From assembly GCF_040225985.1 (NCBI RefSeq), contig NZ_JBBPEU010000007.1, positions 62,001-126,000 on the forward strand: a stretch of 64,000 nucleotides of DNA, written 5' to 3'. Both the position numbers and the translations under genes were made by a program. Under the pieces are notes generated by a model. That model saw nothing but the letters and a program-made list of their open reading frames with translations, had not been told where the DNA came from and made no database searches. Numbering within the stretch: the first letter of the stretch is position 1; each line of letters starts with the position of its first letter. The stretch is from Shimia sp040225985 (lineage in GTDB: Bacteria > Pseudomonadota > Alphaproteobacteria > Rhodobacterales > Rhodobacteraceae). Below, one piece after another: positions 52,521-61,100 of this stretch.

Positions 52521-53731
52521 AAAAGGAGACATATCTAGAAACGCTATGCACTTCCCTTGGCGCTGGCCACCTGCCCGACCTTGCCGGCAGGCGTGTCCGC
52601 ACAATCCGGCGAGACGCTGGGCCTGGCCGAGGCGCAGATTGAGGAGCGGGTCCGCCGCTCCTATCAATATGTCGCAGTGTTCAATGTGAACGACAAGTTC
52701 GCGCTTGATCCCGACAACCCGATGAGCACGGGTGGCCATAACCGGGTCTTCTCCTGCAGGCCCCGACATCGACTCGCTCTGAGTGGCCGCCCTGATCGTT
52801 TGACCGAACAGCCCGTCTTCATGGAACTGCCAACTTTCGACTCGACCTATGTCTCGCTGATGGTCACGGGCTACGACCACTCCGAAAACATCCCGATGTC
52901 TACCACCAAGGACGATTTCGTCGGTGCCACACTCCGCGTCATGCCCCACGCCGCCGAGCCGGAAAGGCTGGGGAAGAACCTCGCCGCTTTGCAAGGCATA
53001 GATGTCGAGCTGCTCTCGGAATTCCTTGGGCAGGGAAACAAGAAACGAAGTGTCCGGTCCTGGGGCAGCCCCTCGGGGATCAGTCGCAACCTGGACCTGC
53101 GCGAAGATACGGCCCGCTTCCCGCCCTATGGCTCGGATTTCGAGATCTTCGAGGATCGCTTCAACGAGGTCATGCAGTTCGTCATGAAGCACACGACGTT
53201 TGACCCGAACGACGAACTGGATGCGGGTCTGCCGGCGGTTTTGGAGCCGCTCGGTATCGCACCGGGCAACACCTATGATCCCGCAACGGCGCCCGAGATC
53301 GACGGCGATGCCCTGCGGGCCGTGGCCAAGGGGATCGCGACCGAGGAACTGGCCAAGTTCGGGAACCAGGACTGGCTGGATGAAAACCTGACCGGGCTTT
53401 TCAAACCGAAAGGGCAGATCACGCTGGAGGCGCTGACCTTCCAGTCCGTCGCTGGCCCGGTTGGACAACCTGCCGATCTGGCGCTCCACCCCGCGCCTCA
53501 CCAAGGACGGCAGCATTATGAACGCCATACATGACTACGAGATCGTGATGACAACCCAGGAGTGGCCGCCGGTCAACGCCTCCAGGCCGGTCACGCTCTA
53601 CGAGAACGAGACCGGGTTTTTCATACCCAATGAACGGCTCAAGTATTCCGTGGGCGAGAACGCGGGCTTCAAGCTGCTGGACGACGAAGGCGGCATCCGC
53701 ATCGTGATCGCTGCCGCGCAAGCGTGGGCTA
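52521..53731 (+). pseudogene. Decayed third DUF1254/DUF1214 gene
   Basis: A retained AAGGAG site (52522-52527) is followed by a broken start: the coding signal LALATCPTLPAGVSAQSG runs into TAG 52535-52537 upstream. The frame holds MSTGGHNRVFS, then a scrambled stretch around 52755-52800 where the PDIDSL reading lies in another phase, then clean DUF1254 sequence (VFMELPTFDSTYVSLMVTGYDHSENIP). Near 53460 the frame changes again, and the DUF1214 end (KDGSIMNAIHDYEIVMTTQEWPPVNA, TLYENETGFFIPNERLKYSVG) continues in the new phase until about 53731. At least three lesions make a functional product unlikely; sequencing errors could explain some. Confidence 0.75.
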
Positions 53732-54088
53732 GTCCTGCGCCGCGTCCTTGCGCCAGATCAGGGATTCGACGGTATAGACAAGGATCGCCGACCCGATGGC
53801 GCCCGCGACGGCCACCATCAGCAACACGATCACGTCAATCGGCCCGCCAATGTCGGAAAAGCCGGAATTGGTCACACCCTGCACGAACAGCACTGCCGCA
53901 ATCGCGCCGAAAGGCATCGACAACTGCGCCCACAGGAACTTGCGCCAGCTGATCTCGCGGTCGCGGATCAGGACATAGACATAGCCCGCCGTGATCGCCA
54001 GCGCGACCAGTACCATCGCCCAGAACAGGCCGCGTCCGAAGATTTCTTCGAACACCGCGATCAGGGTTCCAAAAGTCAGGTCTTTCAT
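53729..54088 (-). CDS. Small membrane protein, probable DUF5368 family
   Basis: A 119-residue protein with about three membrane segments (LFWAMVLVALAITAGYVYVLI, MPFGAIAAVLFVQGV, IDVIVLLMVAVAGAIGSAILVYTV). It lies 13 bases after the sulfide:quinone reductase gene and is probably part of that operon. The family name is from recall of Rhodobacterales neighbours and is not certain; no function is known. Confidence 0.7.
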   Translation of the reverse strand: MKDLTFGTLIAVFEEIFGRGLFWAMVLVALAITAGYVYVLIRDREISWRKFLWAQLSMPFGAIAAVLFVQGVTNSGFSDIGGPIDVIVLLMVAVAGAIGSAILVYTVESLIWRKDAAQD

Positions 54089-54101
54089 TTGGTCATCCTC
54101 C

Positions 54102-55421
54102 TCAGGCGCGTCCGCGCAGCATGGCGTTATAGGTGGCTTTCAGGGCCACCTCTTTCATCAGCCAGCTGATCCACAGCTCTTCCAGCGGCGCGATGATGCC
54201 GGGGAAGCTGGGCACGAGATTGTTGTTGTAGTCGAACTCGATCAGCATCGCGCGGCCGATCCGCGTGATCAGCGGGCACGAAGTGTAGCCGTTAAAGGCA
54301 GCGTCCGTAGTGTCGCCGGAAATCTGGGCGATGATGTGCTCTTCCACCACCGGAACCTGCCATTTGACGCTGGCTGCCGTCTTGCCTTTGGGCACACCGG
54401 CCACATCACCGATGGCAAAAACAGTGTCGTAGCGCAGGTGGCGCAGGGTTTCCTTGTGGCATTCGACCCAGCCCTGATCTGTCCACTTGTCAGCCCAGCT
54501 TAGCCCGCTGTCGCGCACCACTAGCGGTGCGCGCTGGGGCGGGATGATGTGCACATAATCATAGTCTCGGTCATAGTCGCCTTCGGGCGTGGCAAAGGTG
54601 ACTTTCTTCACGCCGGGATCAATCGCCTTCACGACATGGTCGTATTCATGTTTGATGCCGCGATCGTCGAACACCATACGGATTTTCTCGGCCACGATGG
54701 GCACGCCGAACAGCGAATTATTGTTGGCGAAATAGGTGATGTCCGCCTTGCCGGCGCTGCCTTGCTGACGCGCAATGTCGTCAATTAGGAAGGTGTGCTT
54801 GATCGGCGCACCGGCGCATTTCATCTCGGTATCGGGACGGGTGAACAGTCCGACCCCGCCTTCTTCGGCGTATTTGCCCGCCGCTTCCCATGTGCGCGCG
54901 GCATAGTCGGGACCGGCATAGAGCGACCCGACGCCGTCCTTGCCGATCAGGTCCATCTCGAACCCTTCGATCGCGTCGTAATCCAGAACCAAACCGGTTG
55001 CGACCACAAGGTAATCATAGGTCAGGACTTCGCCGCTCTGCAGGGCGACCTTCTTGGCCTCGGGGTCAATCCCTGCCGCCATATCCTGCTTGAGCGTCAC
55101 GTCATTGTTCAGCCAGTCTTCGGTTTGACTAACCGAATAGCCGGCGGGTTTCAGGCCCGCTGCGATCAGTGAAAAACCGGGTTGGTACCAGTGTTCCTTG
55201 CGACCATCGACAATGGTGATGGCCGCACCGTCAAGCCGTGCGGCCAGGCGGTTGGCAAGGGCCGTGCCTGCGGCCCCCGCGCCAAGAATGACGATATGCG
55301 CCTTGGTGCGCAGTGCTGCCTGGGCTGGGGTGGCGGCGCCGGTGACAGCCAGCGCGCCCGCGCCGACGGCCATGGACAGGAAGGCGCGCCGCGATGCGGG
55401 ACGATCCAAGAAATCGGCCAT
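54102..55421 (-). CDS. sqr: Sulfide:quinone oxidoreductase, type II
   Basis: A 439-residue flavoprotein. A twin-arginine-type signal (SRRAFLSMAVGAGALAVTGAATPAQA) precedes the FAD motif IVILGAGAAGTALANRLA. Cysteines in EMKCAGAPIKHTFL and GYTSCPLITRIGRAMLIEFDYN match the reactive pair of SQR, the latter motif being close to mitochondrial-type SQR. It oxidises sulfide to polysulfide or sulfane sulfur and passes electrons to quinone. The ATG at 55421 has a GGAG site nearby. An ATTC-N8-GAAT operator is in its promoter. Confidence 0.88.
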   Translation of the reverse strand: MADFLDRPASRRAFLSMAVGAGALAVTGAATPAQAALRTKAHIVILGAGAAGTALANRLAARLDGAAITIVDGRKEHWYQPGFSLIAAGLKPAGYSVSQTEDWLNNDVTLKQDMAAGIDPEAKKVALQSGEVLTYDYLVVATGLVLDYDAIEGFEMDLIGKDGVGSLYAGPDYAARTWEAAGKYAEEGGVGLFTRPDTEMKCAGAPIKHTFLIDDIARQQGSAGKADITYFANNNSLFGVPIVAEKIRMVFDDRGIKHEYDHVVKAIDPGVKKVTFATPEGDYDRDYDYVHIIPPQRAPLVVRDSGLSWADKWTDQGWVECHKETLRHLRYDTVFAIGDVAGVPKGKTAASVKWQVPVVEEHIIAQISGDTTDAAFNGYTSCPLITRIGRAMLIEFDYNNNLVPSFPGIIAPLEELWISWLMKEVALKATYNAMLRGRA

Positions 55422-55440
55422 GTAAAATCTCCTCAGATAT

Positions 55441-55456
55441 ATTCTGCATCTGGAAT
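55441..55456. promoter_or_regulatory. SqrR/BigR-type operator before sqr
   Basis: ATTCTGCATCTGGAAT fits the inverted half-sites ATTC-N8-GAAT reported for the sulfide-responsive repressor SqrR/BigR. It lies 20 bases upstream of the sqr ATG, overlapping the expected promoter or leader, where a bound repressor would block transcription. No sqrR gene is seen in the window. Confidence 0.55.
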
Positions 55457-55583
55457 ACATCTTTGGATACATATCAAGTAGCGGTCAAAACGCCGCGGCC
55501 TGAGCCCCAATGAAACAAGGCCAAAACCCGGATTCCCCGAATTTTGGCCTTGGCTTTTCTTATGAAACCCTGACGTGGGTTGG

Positions 55584-55778
55584 TCAGCCCTTCTTCATTG
55601 GGCAGGTGTTCAGGCCGACCACCTGGTAGAGTGGGCAATAGCCCAGAAGACCGGTCGCCAGCGGGACGATTCCGATCAGGCCCCACATGGTTTGCGGGCC
55701 GACAAAAACCAGAGACAGCAGGACCAGTCCCGCGATGATGCGCAATGCGCGGTCAAGAGTGCCTTCGTTACGGGGCAT
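55584..55778 (-). CDS. DUF2892 (YgaP-type transmembrane) protein
   Basis: A 64-residue protein: MPRNEGTLDRALRIIAGLVLLSLVFVG, then WGLIGIVPLATGLLGYCPLYQVVGLNTCP. The two hydrophobic helices and the GYCPLY...NTCP end are the DUF2892 signature, found with rhodanese and SQR genes. It is probably cotranscribed with the Crp/Fnr gene upstream and may assist handling of reactive sulfur in the membrane, an inference from context. Confidence 0.85.
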   Translation of the reverse strand: MPRNEGTLDRALRIIAGLVLLSLVFVGPQTMWGLIGIVPLATGLLGYCPLYQVVGLNTCPMKKG

Positions 55779-55845
55779 AGTGTTTCTCCTTTGATTCCAT
55801 TCCTGGTCAGTCTCGCAGATTCGTCCGACGCTGTCGGTGACACTG

Positions 55846-56436
55846 TCACCGATCCTCCTCGGAAATCCGTTGCAGCCCGGCAGAATCGCAGATGCGCACC
55901 TTGCCACGAGACAGTTCAACCAGCCCCTGATGGGCAAACTCTGCCAGTCGGCGCGACACGAACGCCCGCCCCGAGGCGGTTTCCGCGGCCAGTTCTCCGT
56001 GTGTCATATAGACAACGCCCCCCTCGTCCTGCAGGCGCAGCAAAACCCGCGCGAGGCGCGTGTCAAAACCGGTCAGGGCCACCTCTTCGACAAGGCGCTG
56101 GTAATCGCCAAAGCGCCGGGCAACCGCCGACAAGATGTCCGTGCGAAACGCAGCGTCCTGTTCCATCCGCGACCAGAAAGCGGATTTGGGTACGAACCGG
56201 CCCTCAAGGTCCGCCTCGACAACCCCTTCCGCCGAATAGTCACTGCCTTCGATCAGGCAGGACAAGGTTTGCAGGCAGACGTCGCCGGGTTTCACACGAT
56301 AGAGAACGATCTCGCGCCCGTTCGGGGCGGTCATCGACACCCGGATACTGCCCCGGGTCACTTCGACGAATCCCGCACATTCCTGCCCCGGCCCAAACAG
56401 CGTTTTGCCAGCGGGAAGAACAATGTTCTTGGTCAT
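55846..56436 (-). CDS. Crp/Fnr family transcriptional regulator
   Basis: A 196-residue regulator. cNMP-like beta barrel in the N-terminal half (ECAGFVEVTRGSIRVSMTAPNGREIVLYRVKPGDVCLQT), long dimer helix (VARRFGDYQRLVEEVALTGFDTRLARVLLRL) and a Crp-type HTH: MTHGELAAETASGRAFVSRRLAEFAHQGLVELSRGK. No FNR-type N-terminal cysteine cluster is present; single cysteines at CAGF, CLQT and CLIE could sense sulfur or redox. Upstream of the DUF2892 and sqr genes, so a sulfide-linked control is plausible. Confidence 0.88.
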   Translation of the reverse strand: MTKNIVLPAGKTLFGPGQECAGFVEVTRGSIRVSMTAPNGREIVLYRVKPGDVCLQTLSCLIEGSDYSAEGVVEADLEGRFVPKSAFWSRMEQDAAFRTDILSAVARRFGDYQRLVEEVALTGFDTRLARVLLRLQDEGGVVYMTHGELAAETASGRAFVSRRLAEFAHQGLVELSRGKVRICDSAGLQRISEEDR

Positions 56437-56558
56437 GAGCGGTCCCTTTCAGTGGTTCGGGCCAAGGGCAGAGGTGAGAAACAGTCTGTCATCCACGCGG
56501 GAAAATTGCCATGACCGCAGACTACGCTTACTGTTGCTTATGGTAAGGGAGATGCAAG

Positions 56559-57140
56559 ATGCGAAAAATTCAAGCCCAAGGCGTACACCATATCACATTG
56601 ACCGGCGCGGACCGGCAAACCTCGATTGATTTCTGGGAAGGTGTGCTGGGAATGCCCTTCATCTTTGATCAGCCCAACCTCGACAACCCTGATGAAGGGC
56701 ATCTTTATTTTGATCCCGGTGACGGGCGTCTGATCACCGTCTTCACCGACGAGACCCGCAAACCCGATCCGCGCCGCACGCCGACCGAACCGGGCTGCGT
56801 GCATCACATTGCCTTCAACCTCTCGCAAGCCAGCTTTTCGCAGGCCGCCGAACGGCTTGAGGCACGCGGCATACAGCATTCCGGCGTGCGCGACCGGGGC
56901 TTCATGAACTCGATCTATTTCAAAGACCCGATGGGGCTCTTGATCGAACTGGCCTATTACAAGTTCGAGCCCCCCTTTGGTTGTAGCCATGCCGACGTGA
57001 TGATCCGCGCCCATCGCAACCGGGTCGCCGCCGGGGATTACAATATCCAAGAAAAGCATCTTGCCGACGCCATCGAAGCCTTGGTGCATGAACGCCAGGA
57101 GTCGCTGTCCGAGGATCGGGACGCGCGCGACCCCTACTAA
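56559..57140 (+). CDS. VOC family (glyoxalase/dioxygenase-like) protein
   Basis: A 193-residue protein with two VOC half-modules. Metal ligands are visible as VHHITL near residue 9, VHHIAFNL near 86 and the glutamate in DPMGLLIELAYY near 128. RDRGFMNSIYFKDPMG is typical of ring-cleavage dioxygenase-like members. The long C-terminal tail (about 50 residues) is polar. Substrate unknown. Confidence 0.85.
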   Translation: MRKIQAQGVHHITLTGADRQTSIDFWEGVLGMPFIFDQPNLDNPDEGHLYFDPGDGRLITVFTDETRKPDPRRTPTEPGCVHHIAFNLSQASFSQAAERLEARGIQHSGVRDRGFMNSIYFKDPMGLLIELAYYKFEPPFGCSHADVMIRAHRNRVAAGDYNIQEKHLADAIEALVHERQESLSEDRDARDPY

Positions 57141-57151
57141 GCGAGGGCACC

Positions 57152-57772
57152 ATGAAGTCTTTTGTCACCAAAACCATGATCACCGGTCTCTTGTTGCTGA
57201 TCCCGGTCTTCTTTCTGGGTTTCGCGCTGGTACGGGTGTTTGCCACCATGCGGAAAGTCATGGAGCCAATTGTGGAAACTCTAGGGATCGATAGGGTTCT
57301 GGGGGTGATCGTTCTTGATCTGCTGGCGATTGCAGGGCTTTTTGGCGCGATCTTCCTGATCGGGCTTCTGGCGCATGTCGGGTCTTTCGCGAAACGGATC
57401 GACGCACTGGATGGTTTCCTAAAAGACCGCGTGCCCGGCTATGCCATTCTCAAAGGCATCCTGAGTGGCACGTTGCAGGCTGATACGTCGGTGAGCGACC
57501 TCAAAACCGTGATCGTGCGCCATCTGGACACGGCGCGCATCGGGTTCGAAATCGAAAGGATCGACGACCGCAATGTCATGGTCTTTTTGCCAAATGTGCC
57601 CAATCCGCAAACCGGCGTGGCCGTGGCGTTTCGCCCCGAAGACGTGCGCGTGATCGACATGCCGCCCCATCGCGTTCTGGAAATGCTCAGTTTTTTCGGA
57701 CGTGGTATCGGGGCCGAGGTCAGCAAGGTTCAAGCAGAAAACGCGGCGGCGAAGCAGGACAACGGCACCTGA
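57152..57772 (+). CDS. DUF502 family membrane protein
   Basis: A 206-residue protein with two N-terminal membrane helices (MITGLLLLIPVFFLGFALV and VLGVIVLDLLAIAGLFGAIFLIGLL) and a soluble C-terminal domain (VPGYAILKGILSGTL, FLPNVPNPQTGVAVAF). This fits DUF502. Function unknown. It begins 11 bases after the VOC gene. Confidence 0.85.
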   Translation: MKSFVTKTMITGLLLLIPVFFLGFALVRVFATMRKVMEPIVETLGIDRVLGVIVLDLLAIAGLFGAIFLIGLLAHVGSFAKRIDALDGFLKDRVPGYAILKGILSGTLQADTSVSDLKTVIVRHLDTARIGFEIERIDDRNVMVFLPNVPNPQTGVAVAFRPEDVRVIDMPPHRVLEMLSFFGRGIGAEVSKVQAENAAAKQDNGT

Positions 57773-57839
57773 CCACAAGACAAAGATATCGGCAAGAAAC
57801 CGCTTTTCACCCGCTGTGCCGCGTGGCAACGTCCCCCCC

Positions 57840-58778
57840 ATGACACAGATTATGACCAGCCCCGATGGCTCCCCGATCAGCCGGTTTGCCTTTGGCACGA
57901 TGCAATTTGGCGGCAAGGCCGATGAACGAGACTCGCAAGAGATGTTCGAGGCCTGTCTCGCGGCCGGGATCACGCATTTCGACACGGCCCATGTCTACAC
58001 AGACGGCCAGTCCGAAACGATACTGGGTCGTCTGATTGCGCCGCACCGTGATCGGCTGATCATTGCCACAAAGGCGGGCTATACCGGCGGGGCAGGTGCG
58101 AAAAATCTGCGCGCGCAGTTCGATATCTCGCGCCAAAGGCTGGGGTTGGACCACGTGGACGTGCTGTATCTGCACCGCTTCGACCCTGACACCGACCTGC
58201 GCGAAACCATGGAAACCTTTGCCGCGTTGCGCGAGGAAGCTCTGATTTCCTATGTGGGCCTGTCGAATTTCGCAGCGTGGCAGGTGATGAAGGCGATTGC
58301 CATCGGCGATGGTTTCGCTCTGCGCCCCTCAATCCTGCAACCGATGTACAACCTCGTCAAACGTCAGGTCGAGGTTGAAATCCTGCCCATGGCTATGGAC
58401 CTGGGCCTGACGGTCGCCCCCTATTCGCCTTTGGGCGGCGGGTTGCTGACGGGGAAATATGCGCGGGTCGGCGCAGAGGGCCGGCTTGCCACGGATACGC
58501 GGTATGCCGCGCGCTATGGTTTGGACTGGATGCACGAGGCCGCGCGCGCACTGTCGCAGATCGCGGCCGAGATTGGTACGCATCCCGCCACCCTTGCAGC
58601 GGCCTGGGCCGCACGCCATCCGTCGGCCCCGACACCGATCCTGTCGGCGCGCAACCTGGCCCAGTTGCAACCATCGCTGGCGGCAGTGGGATTTGACATG
58701 GATGACGCGCTTTATGATCGCCTCTCCGCGCTGACCCCCGCCCCGCCCCCGGCCACGGACCGTCTGGAAGAAGCATGA
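57840..58778 (+). CDS. Aldo/keto reductase
   Basis: A 312-residue TIM-barrel reductase. The catalytic tetrad is seen as FDTAHVYTDG (D and Y), IATKAGY (K) and YLHRFDP (H). NADPH-binding residues are in the LSARNLAQLQPSLAAV end. The start at 57840 (MTQIMTSPDGSPI) is chosen because of family length; the substrate is not known. Its stop overlaps the next gene as ATGA. Confidence 0.9.
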   Translation: MTQIMTSPDGSPISRFAFGTMQFGGKADERDSQEMFEACLAAGITHFDTAHVYTDGQSETILGRLIAPHRDRLIIATKAGYTGGAGAKNLRAQFDISRQRLGLDHVDVLYLHRFDPDTDLRETMETFAALREEALISYVGLSNFAAWQVMKAIAIGDGFALRPSILQPMYNLVKRQVEVEILPMAMDLGLTVAPYSPLGGGLLTGKYARVGAEGRLATDTRYAARYGLDWMHEAARALSQIAAEIGTHPATLAAAWAARHPSAPTPILSARNLAQLQPSLAAVGFDMDDALYDRLSALTPAPPPATDRLEEA

Positions 58779-59845
58779 TCGACTTTCTGGTAATTGGCGG
58801 TGGGATCGCCGGCATCTCGGCGGCGGCGCGTCTGTCGGCCTTGGGGTCGGTCTGTGTGCTCGAACAGGAAGACGCGCTTGGCTATCACGCCTCGGGACGG
58901 TCTGCCGCCATGTTCGAGGAAAACTATGGGTCGCCCTCGACCTGCGCCCTGTCCCGCGCCAGTGCGGAGCACCATATCTCGAACGGATACCTGACCGCGC
59001 GGGGGCTTATGCTGCTGGGCAAGACCAGTGACAAATCCGACTTCGATGCCGCCTGCAAAGAGTTGGTGATGCACCCAATGACGCGCAGCGAGGCCGCGGA
59101 CATGGTGCCCATCCTTGACATGGACAAGATCAGAATGGTGGCCTTTCACGAGAGTGCCCGCGATCTTGATGCTGACCGGCTCTTGCAGGATTTCGCCAAA
59201 CGCGCCCGCCAGAACGGGGCCGAGTTGCGCACGCGCCAGACGGTCACAGCCATCACCAAGACGCCGGCGGGCTGGGTGGTGCAGGCCAACGGCACGGACT
59301 GCATGGCTCGCATGATCCTGAACGCAGCCGGGGCCTGGGCCGATCAGGTGGCGGCGCTGGCAGGGATCGCCCCGATCGGGATCACCCCTCTGCGCCGGTC
59401 CATGGCGCGTATTCCTGCCCCAGGCGAACTTGATGTGTCGGGTTGGCCCATGATTATGGGCCCGCGCGAGGATTGGTATGCGAAACCCGATGCCGGGAAG
59501 CTGCTGATCTCACCCGCCGAGGAAGACCCCCAACAACCCCATGATGCCTGGGCCGATGACATGGTGCTGGCCGAAGGCATTGCCCGCTACGAGGACCATG
59601 TGACCGTTCCGGTCACGCGGCTTGAACATAGCTGGGCCGGGTTGCGCAGCTTTGCGCCCGATCGCAACCTTGTTCTTGGGCATGACGCCAAAGATGACAG
59701 TTTCATCTGGGTCGCCGGTCAGGGGGGCTATGGCATGCAGACCGCCCCTGCAGCCTCGCAATGGATCGCCGATCTGGTGGCGGGCACCCCGTCCGAACTC
59801 GATGAAACCACCCGCACGGCCCTGGACCCGAGGAGATTTTCCTGA
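58775..59845 (+). CDS. FAD-dependent amino-acid oxidoreductase (DadA/glycine oxidase type)
   Basis: A 356-residue flavoprotein starting DFLVIGGGIAGISAAARLSALG (FAD Rossmann fold). Later AGAWADQVAALAG and WVAGQGGYGMQTAPAASQWIADL are the DAO-family signatures. Probably oxidises a D-amino acid, sarcosine or glycine-like amine. Overlaps the aldo/keto reductase gene upstream and the DUF938 gene downstream, so an operon of three. Confidence 0.88.
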   Translation: MIDFLVIGGGIAGISAAARLSALGSVCVLEQEDALGYHASGRSAAMFEENYGSPSTCALSRASAEHHISNGYLTARGLMLLGKTSDKSDFDAACKELVMHPMTRSEAADMVPILDMDKIRMVAFHESARDLDADRLLQDFAKRARQNGAELRTRQTVTAITKTPAGWVVQANGTDCMARMILNAAGAWADQVAALAGIAPIGITPLRRSMARIPAPGELDVSGWPMIMGPREDWYAKPDAGKLLISPAEEDPQQPHDAWADDMVLAEGIARYEDHVTVPVTRLEHSWAGLRSFAPDRNLVLGHDAKDDSFIWVAGQGGYGMQTAPAASQWIADLVAGTPSELDETTRTALDPRRFS

Positions 59846-60507
59846 TGCCCCGTCGCACTGCCCTGCCCCCCTCCGCATCCGTCGTGGCCCCCGATACCGA
59901 TGGCCGCCTGTTTGCCCCCGCCGCCGACCGCAACGCCGCCGCGATAGTCGAAGTGGCAGCCAGCCATGCCCCAAAAACAGCAGGGCCTGCGCTGGAACTG
60001 GCCAGCGGCACGGGTCAGCACAGCGTGGCGCTGGCAAAGGCCATCCCGCAGTTGCGCTGGCAACCCACGGAAATCGACGCCACCCGCCGGGCCAGCATTG
60101 ATGCCTATGTTGCCGAGGCCAAGCTGCCCAACCTTGCCAGGGCGATTCAGCTGGACGCCACGGCGCCCGGCTGGGGGCTGGATCATGCCGGACAGTCCAT
60201 GATCCTGTTGGCCAACCTGTTGCACCTGATCAGCGAGAGTGAAGCCCGCACCCTGATCCACGAGGCGGCCGAAGCGCTGGCCCCCGGCGGGATTCTGATG
60301 ATCTATGGCCCTTTCAGGCGCGATGACGAGCTGACCAGCGACGGCGACGTCGCCTTTCATCAGAGCCTTCAGGCCGCCGATCCCGAAATTGGCTACAAAA
60401 GCGATTTCGAAGTCCTGGAATGGGGCCTCTCCTGTTTCCTCGACTATGCCGACATGATCGAGATGCCGGCCAATAACCTGTCGATCCTGTGGCGCAAACC
60501 CGGCTAG
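59845..60507 (+). CDS. DUF938 class I methyltransferase
   Basis: A 220-residue protein: ALELASGTGQHSVALAKAIPQLRWQPTEIDATRRASI contains the SAM motif, and SMILLANLLHLISESEARTLIHEAAEALAPGGILMIYGPFRR the core helix. The YGPF motif is typical of DUF938 proteins. Substrate unknown. Last gene of the three-gene operon. Confidence 0.85.
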   Translation: MPRRTALPPSASVVAPDTDGRLFAPAADRNAAAIVEVAASHAPKTAGPALELASGTGQHSVALAKAIPQLRWQPTEIDATRRASIDAYVAEAKLPNLARAIQLDATAPGWGLDHAGQSMILLANLLHLISESEARTLIHEAAEALAPGGILMIYGPFRRDDELTSDGDVAFHQSLQAADPEIGYKSDFEVLEWGLSCFLDYADMIEMPANNLSILWRKPG

Positions 60508-60538
60508 GGCGCACCCAGGCACCGGCTTTTTCTTGGCG

Positions 60539-60606
60539 AAAATACCTTGGGGTGAATTGGCACCGGACTCTGTCCGGGGCCAAGAGGGGCAACGCCCCTG
60601 TCCTGC
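60539..60606 (+). repeat. Dispersed two-hairpin repeat, copy 2
   Basis: AAATAC, CTTGGGGTGAA, a longer first hairpin (TTGGC and CCGGAC pairing with GTCCGG and GCCAA around a TCT loop), then AGAGG and GGGGC-AAC-GCCCC. Same order and flanks as 40716-40763; the first stem is 14 bases longer here but still pairs. Lies between the DUF938 and AhpD-like genes. Confidence 0.65.
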
Positions 60607-60701
60607 ATCCTGCACAGAAATCCTGCCCATATGATCTCAATCAAAGACCTGAATATGTCAGCCTGTATTCCGGCATCAGGACCTTTCTTCAGGAGACGAA
60701 A

Positions 60702-61037
60702 ATGAGCTGGACTGACAAGCTGAACGGCACGCGTGATCAATTGCGGGCCCTGAACAAGACCATCCCCGACACCACCCGCGCCTTTGGCGGGCTGGGCAAG
60801 GCCGTCAAGGAAGGCGGCGTTCTGGACTTCAAGACCAAGGAATTCATCGCCCTCGGGATCGCGGTTGCCATGCGCTGTGAAGCCTGCATCGTGTTGCACT
60901 GCGAAGCCCTGCACAAGGCAGGCGCCACCCGCGAAGAGGTAGGCGACGTTCTGGCCATGACGATCCAGATGGGCGGAGGCCCCTCGATGATGTATGCCGC
61001 CAAGGCACTTGAATGCTTTGACGAATTGGCGGGCTGA
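60702..61037 (+). CDS. AhpD-like carboxymuconolactone decarboxylase family protein
   Basis: A 111-residue protein with the AhpD-type redox motif CEACIVLHCEALHKAGAT (CxxCxxxH) near residue 61. TKEFIALGIAVAMR and the closing GGGPSMMYAAKALECFDEL complete the family pattern. A peroxidase/disulfide reductase role is likely. The ATG at 60702 follows an AGGAGACGAA site. Confidence 0.9.
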   Translation: MSWTDKLNGTRDQLRALNKTIPDTTRAFGGLGKAVKEGGVLDFKTKEFIALGIAVAMRCEACIVLHCEALHKAGATREEVGDVLAMTIQMGGGPSMMYAAKALECFDELAG

Positions 61038-61060
61038 CAATCCCCGCCTGATAACGGTAT

Positions 61061-61094
61061 GGTCTCCGTGAACATATTTCGCGTCACGGAGACC
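61061..61094 (+). promoter_or_regulatory. Hairpin covering the EF-hand gene ribosome binding site
   Basis: GGTCTCCGTGA and TCACGGAGACC are perfect 11-bp complements with a 12-base loop. The GGAG in the right arm is the only good ribosome binding site of the EF-hand gene (ATG 61101), so folding of the RNA would hide it. Equally it could be a DNA-binding protein site. Confidence 0.55.
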
Positions 61095-61100
61095 TCCCAG

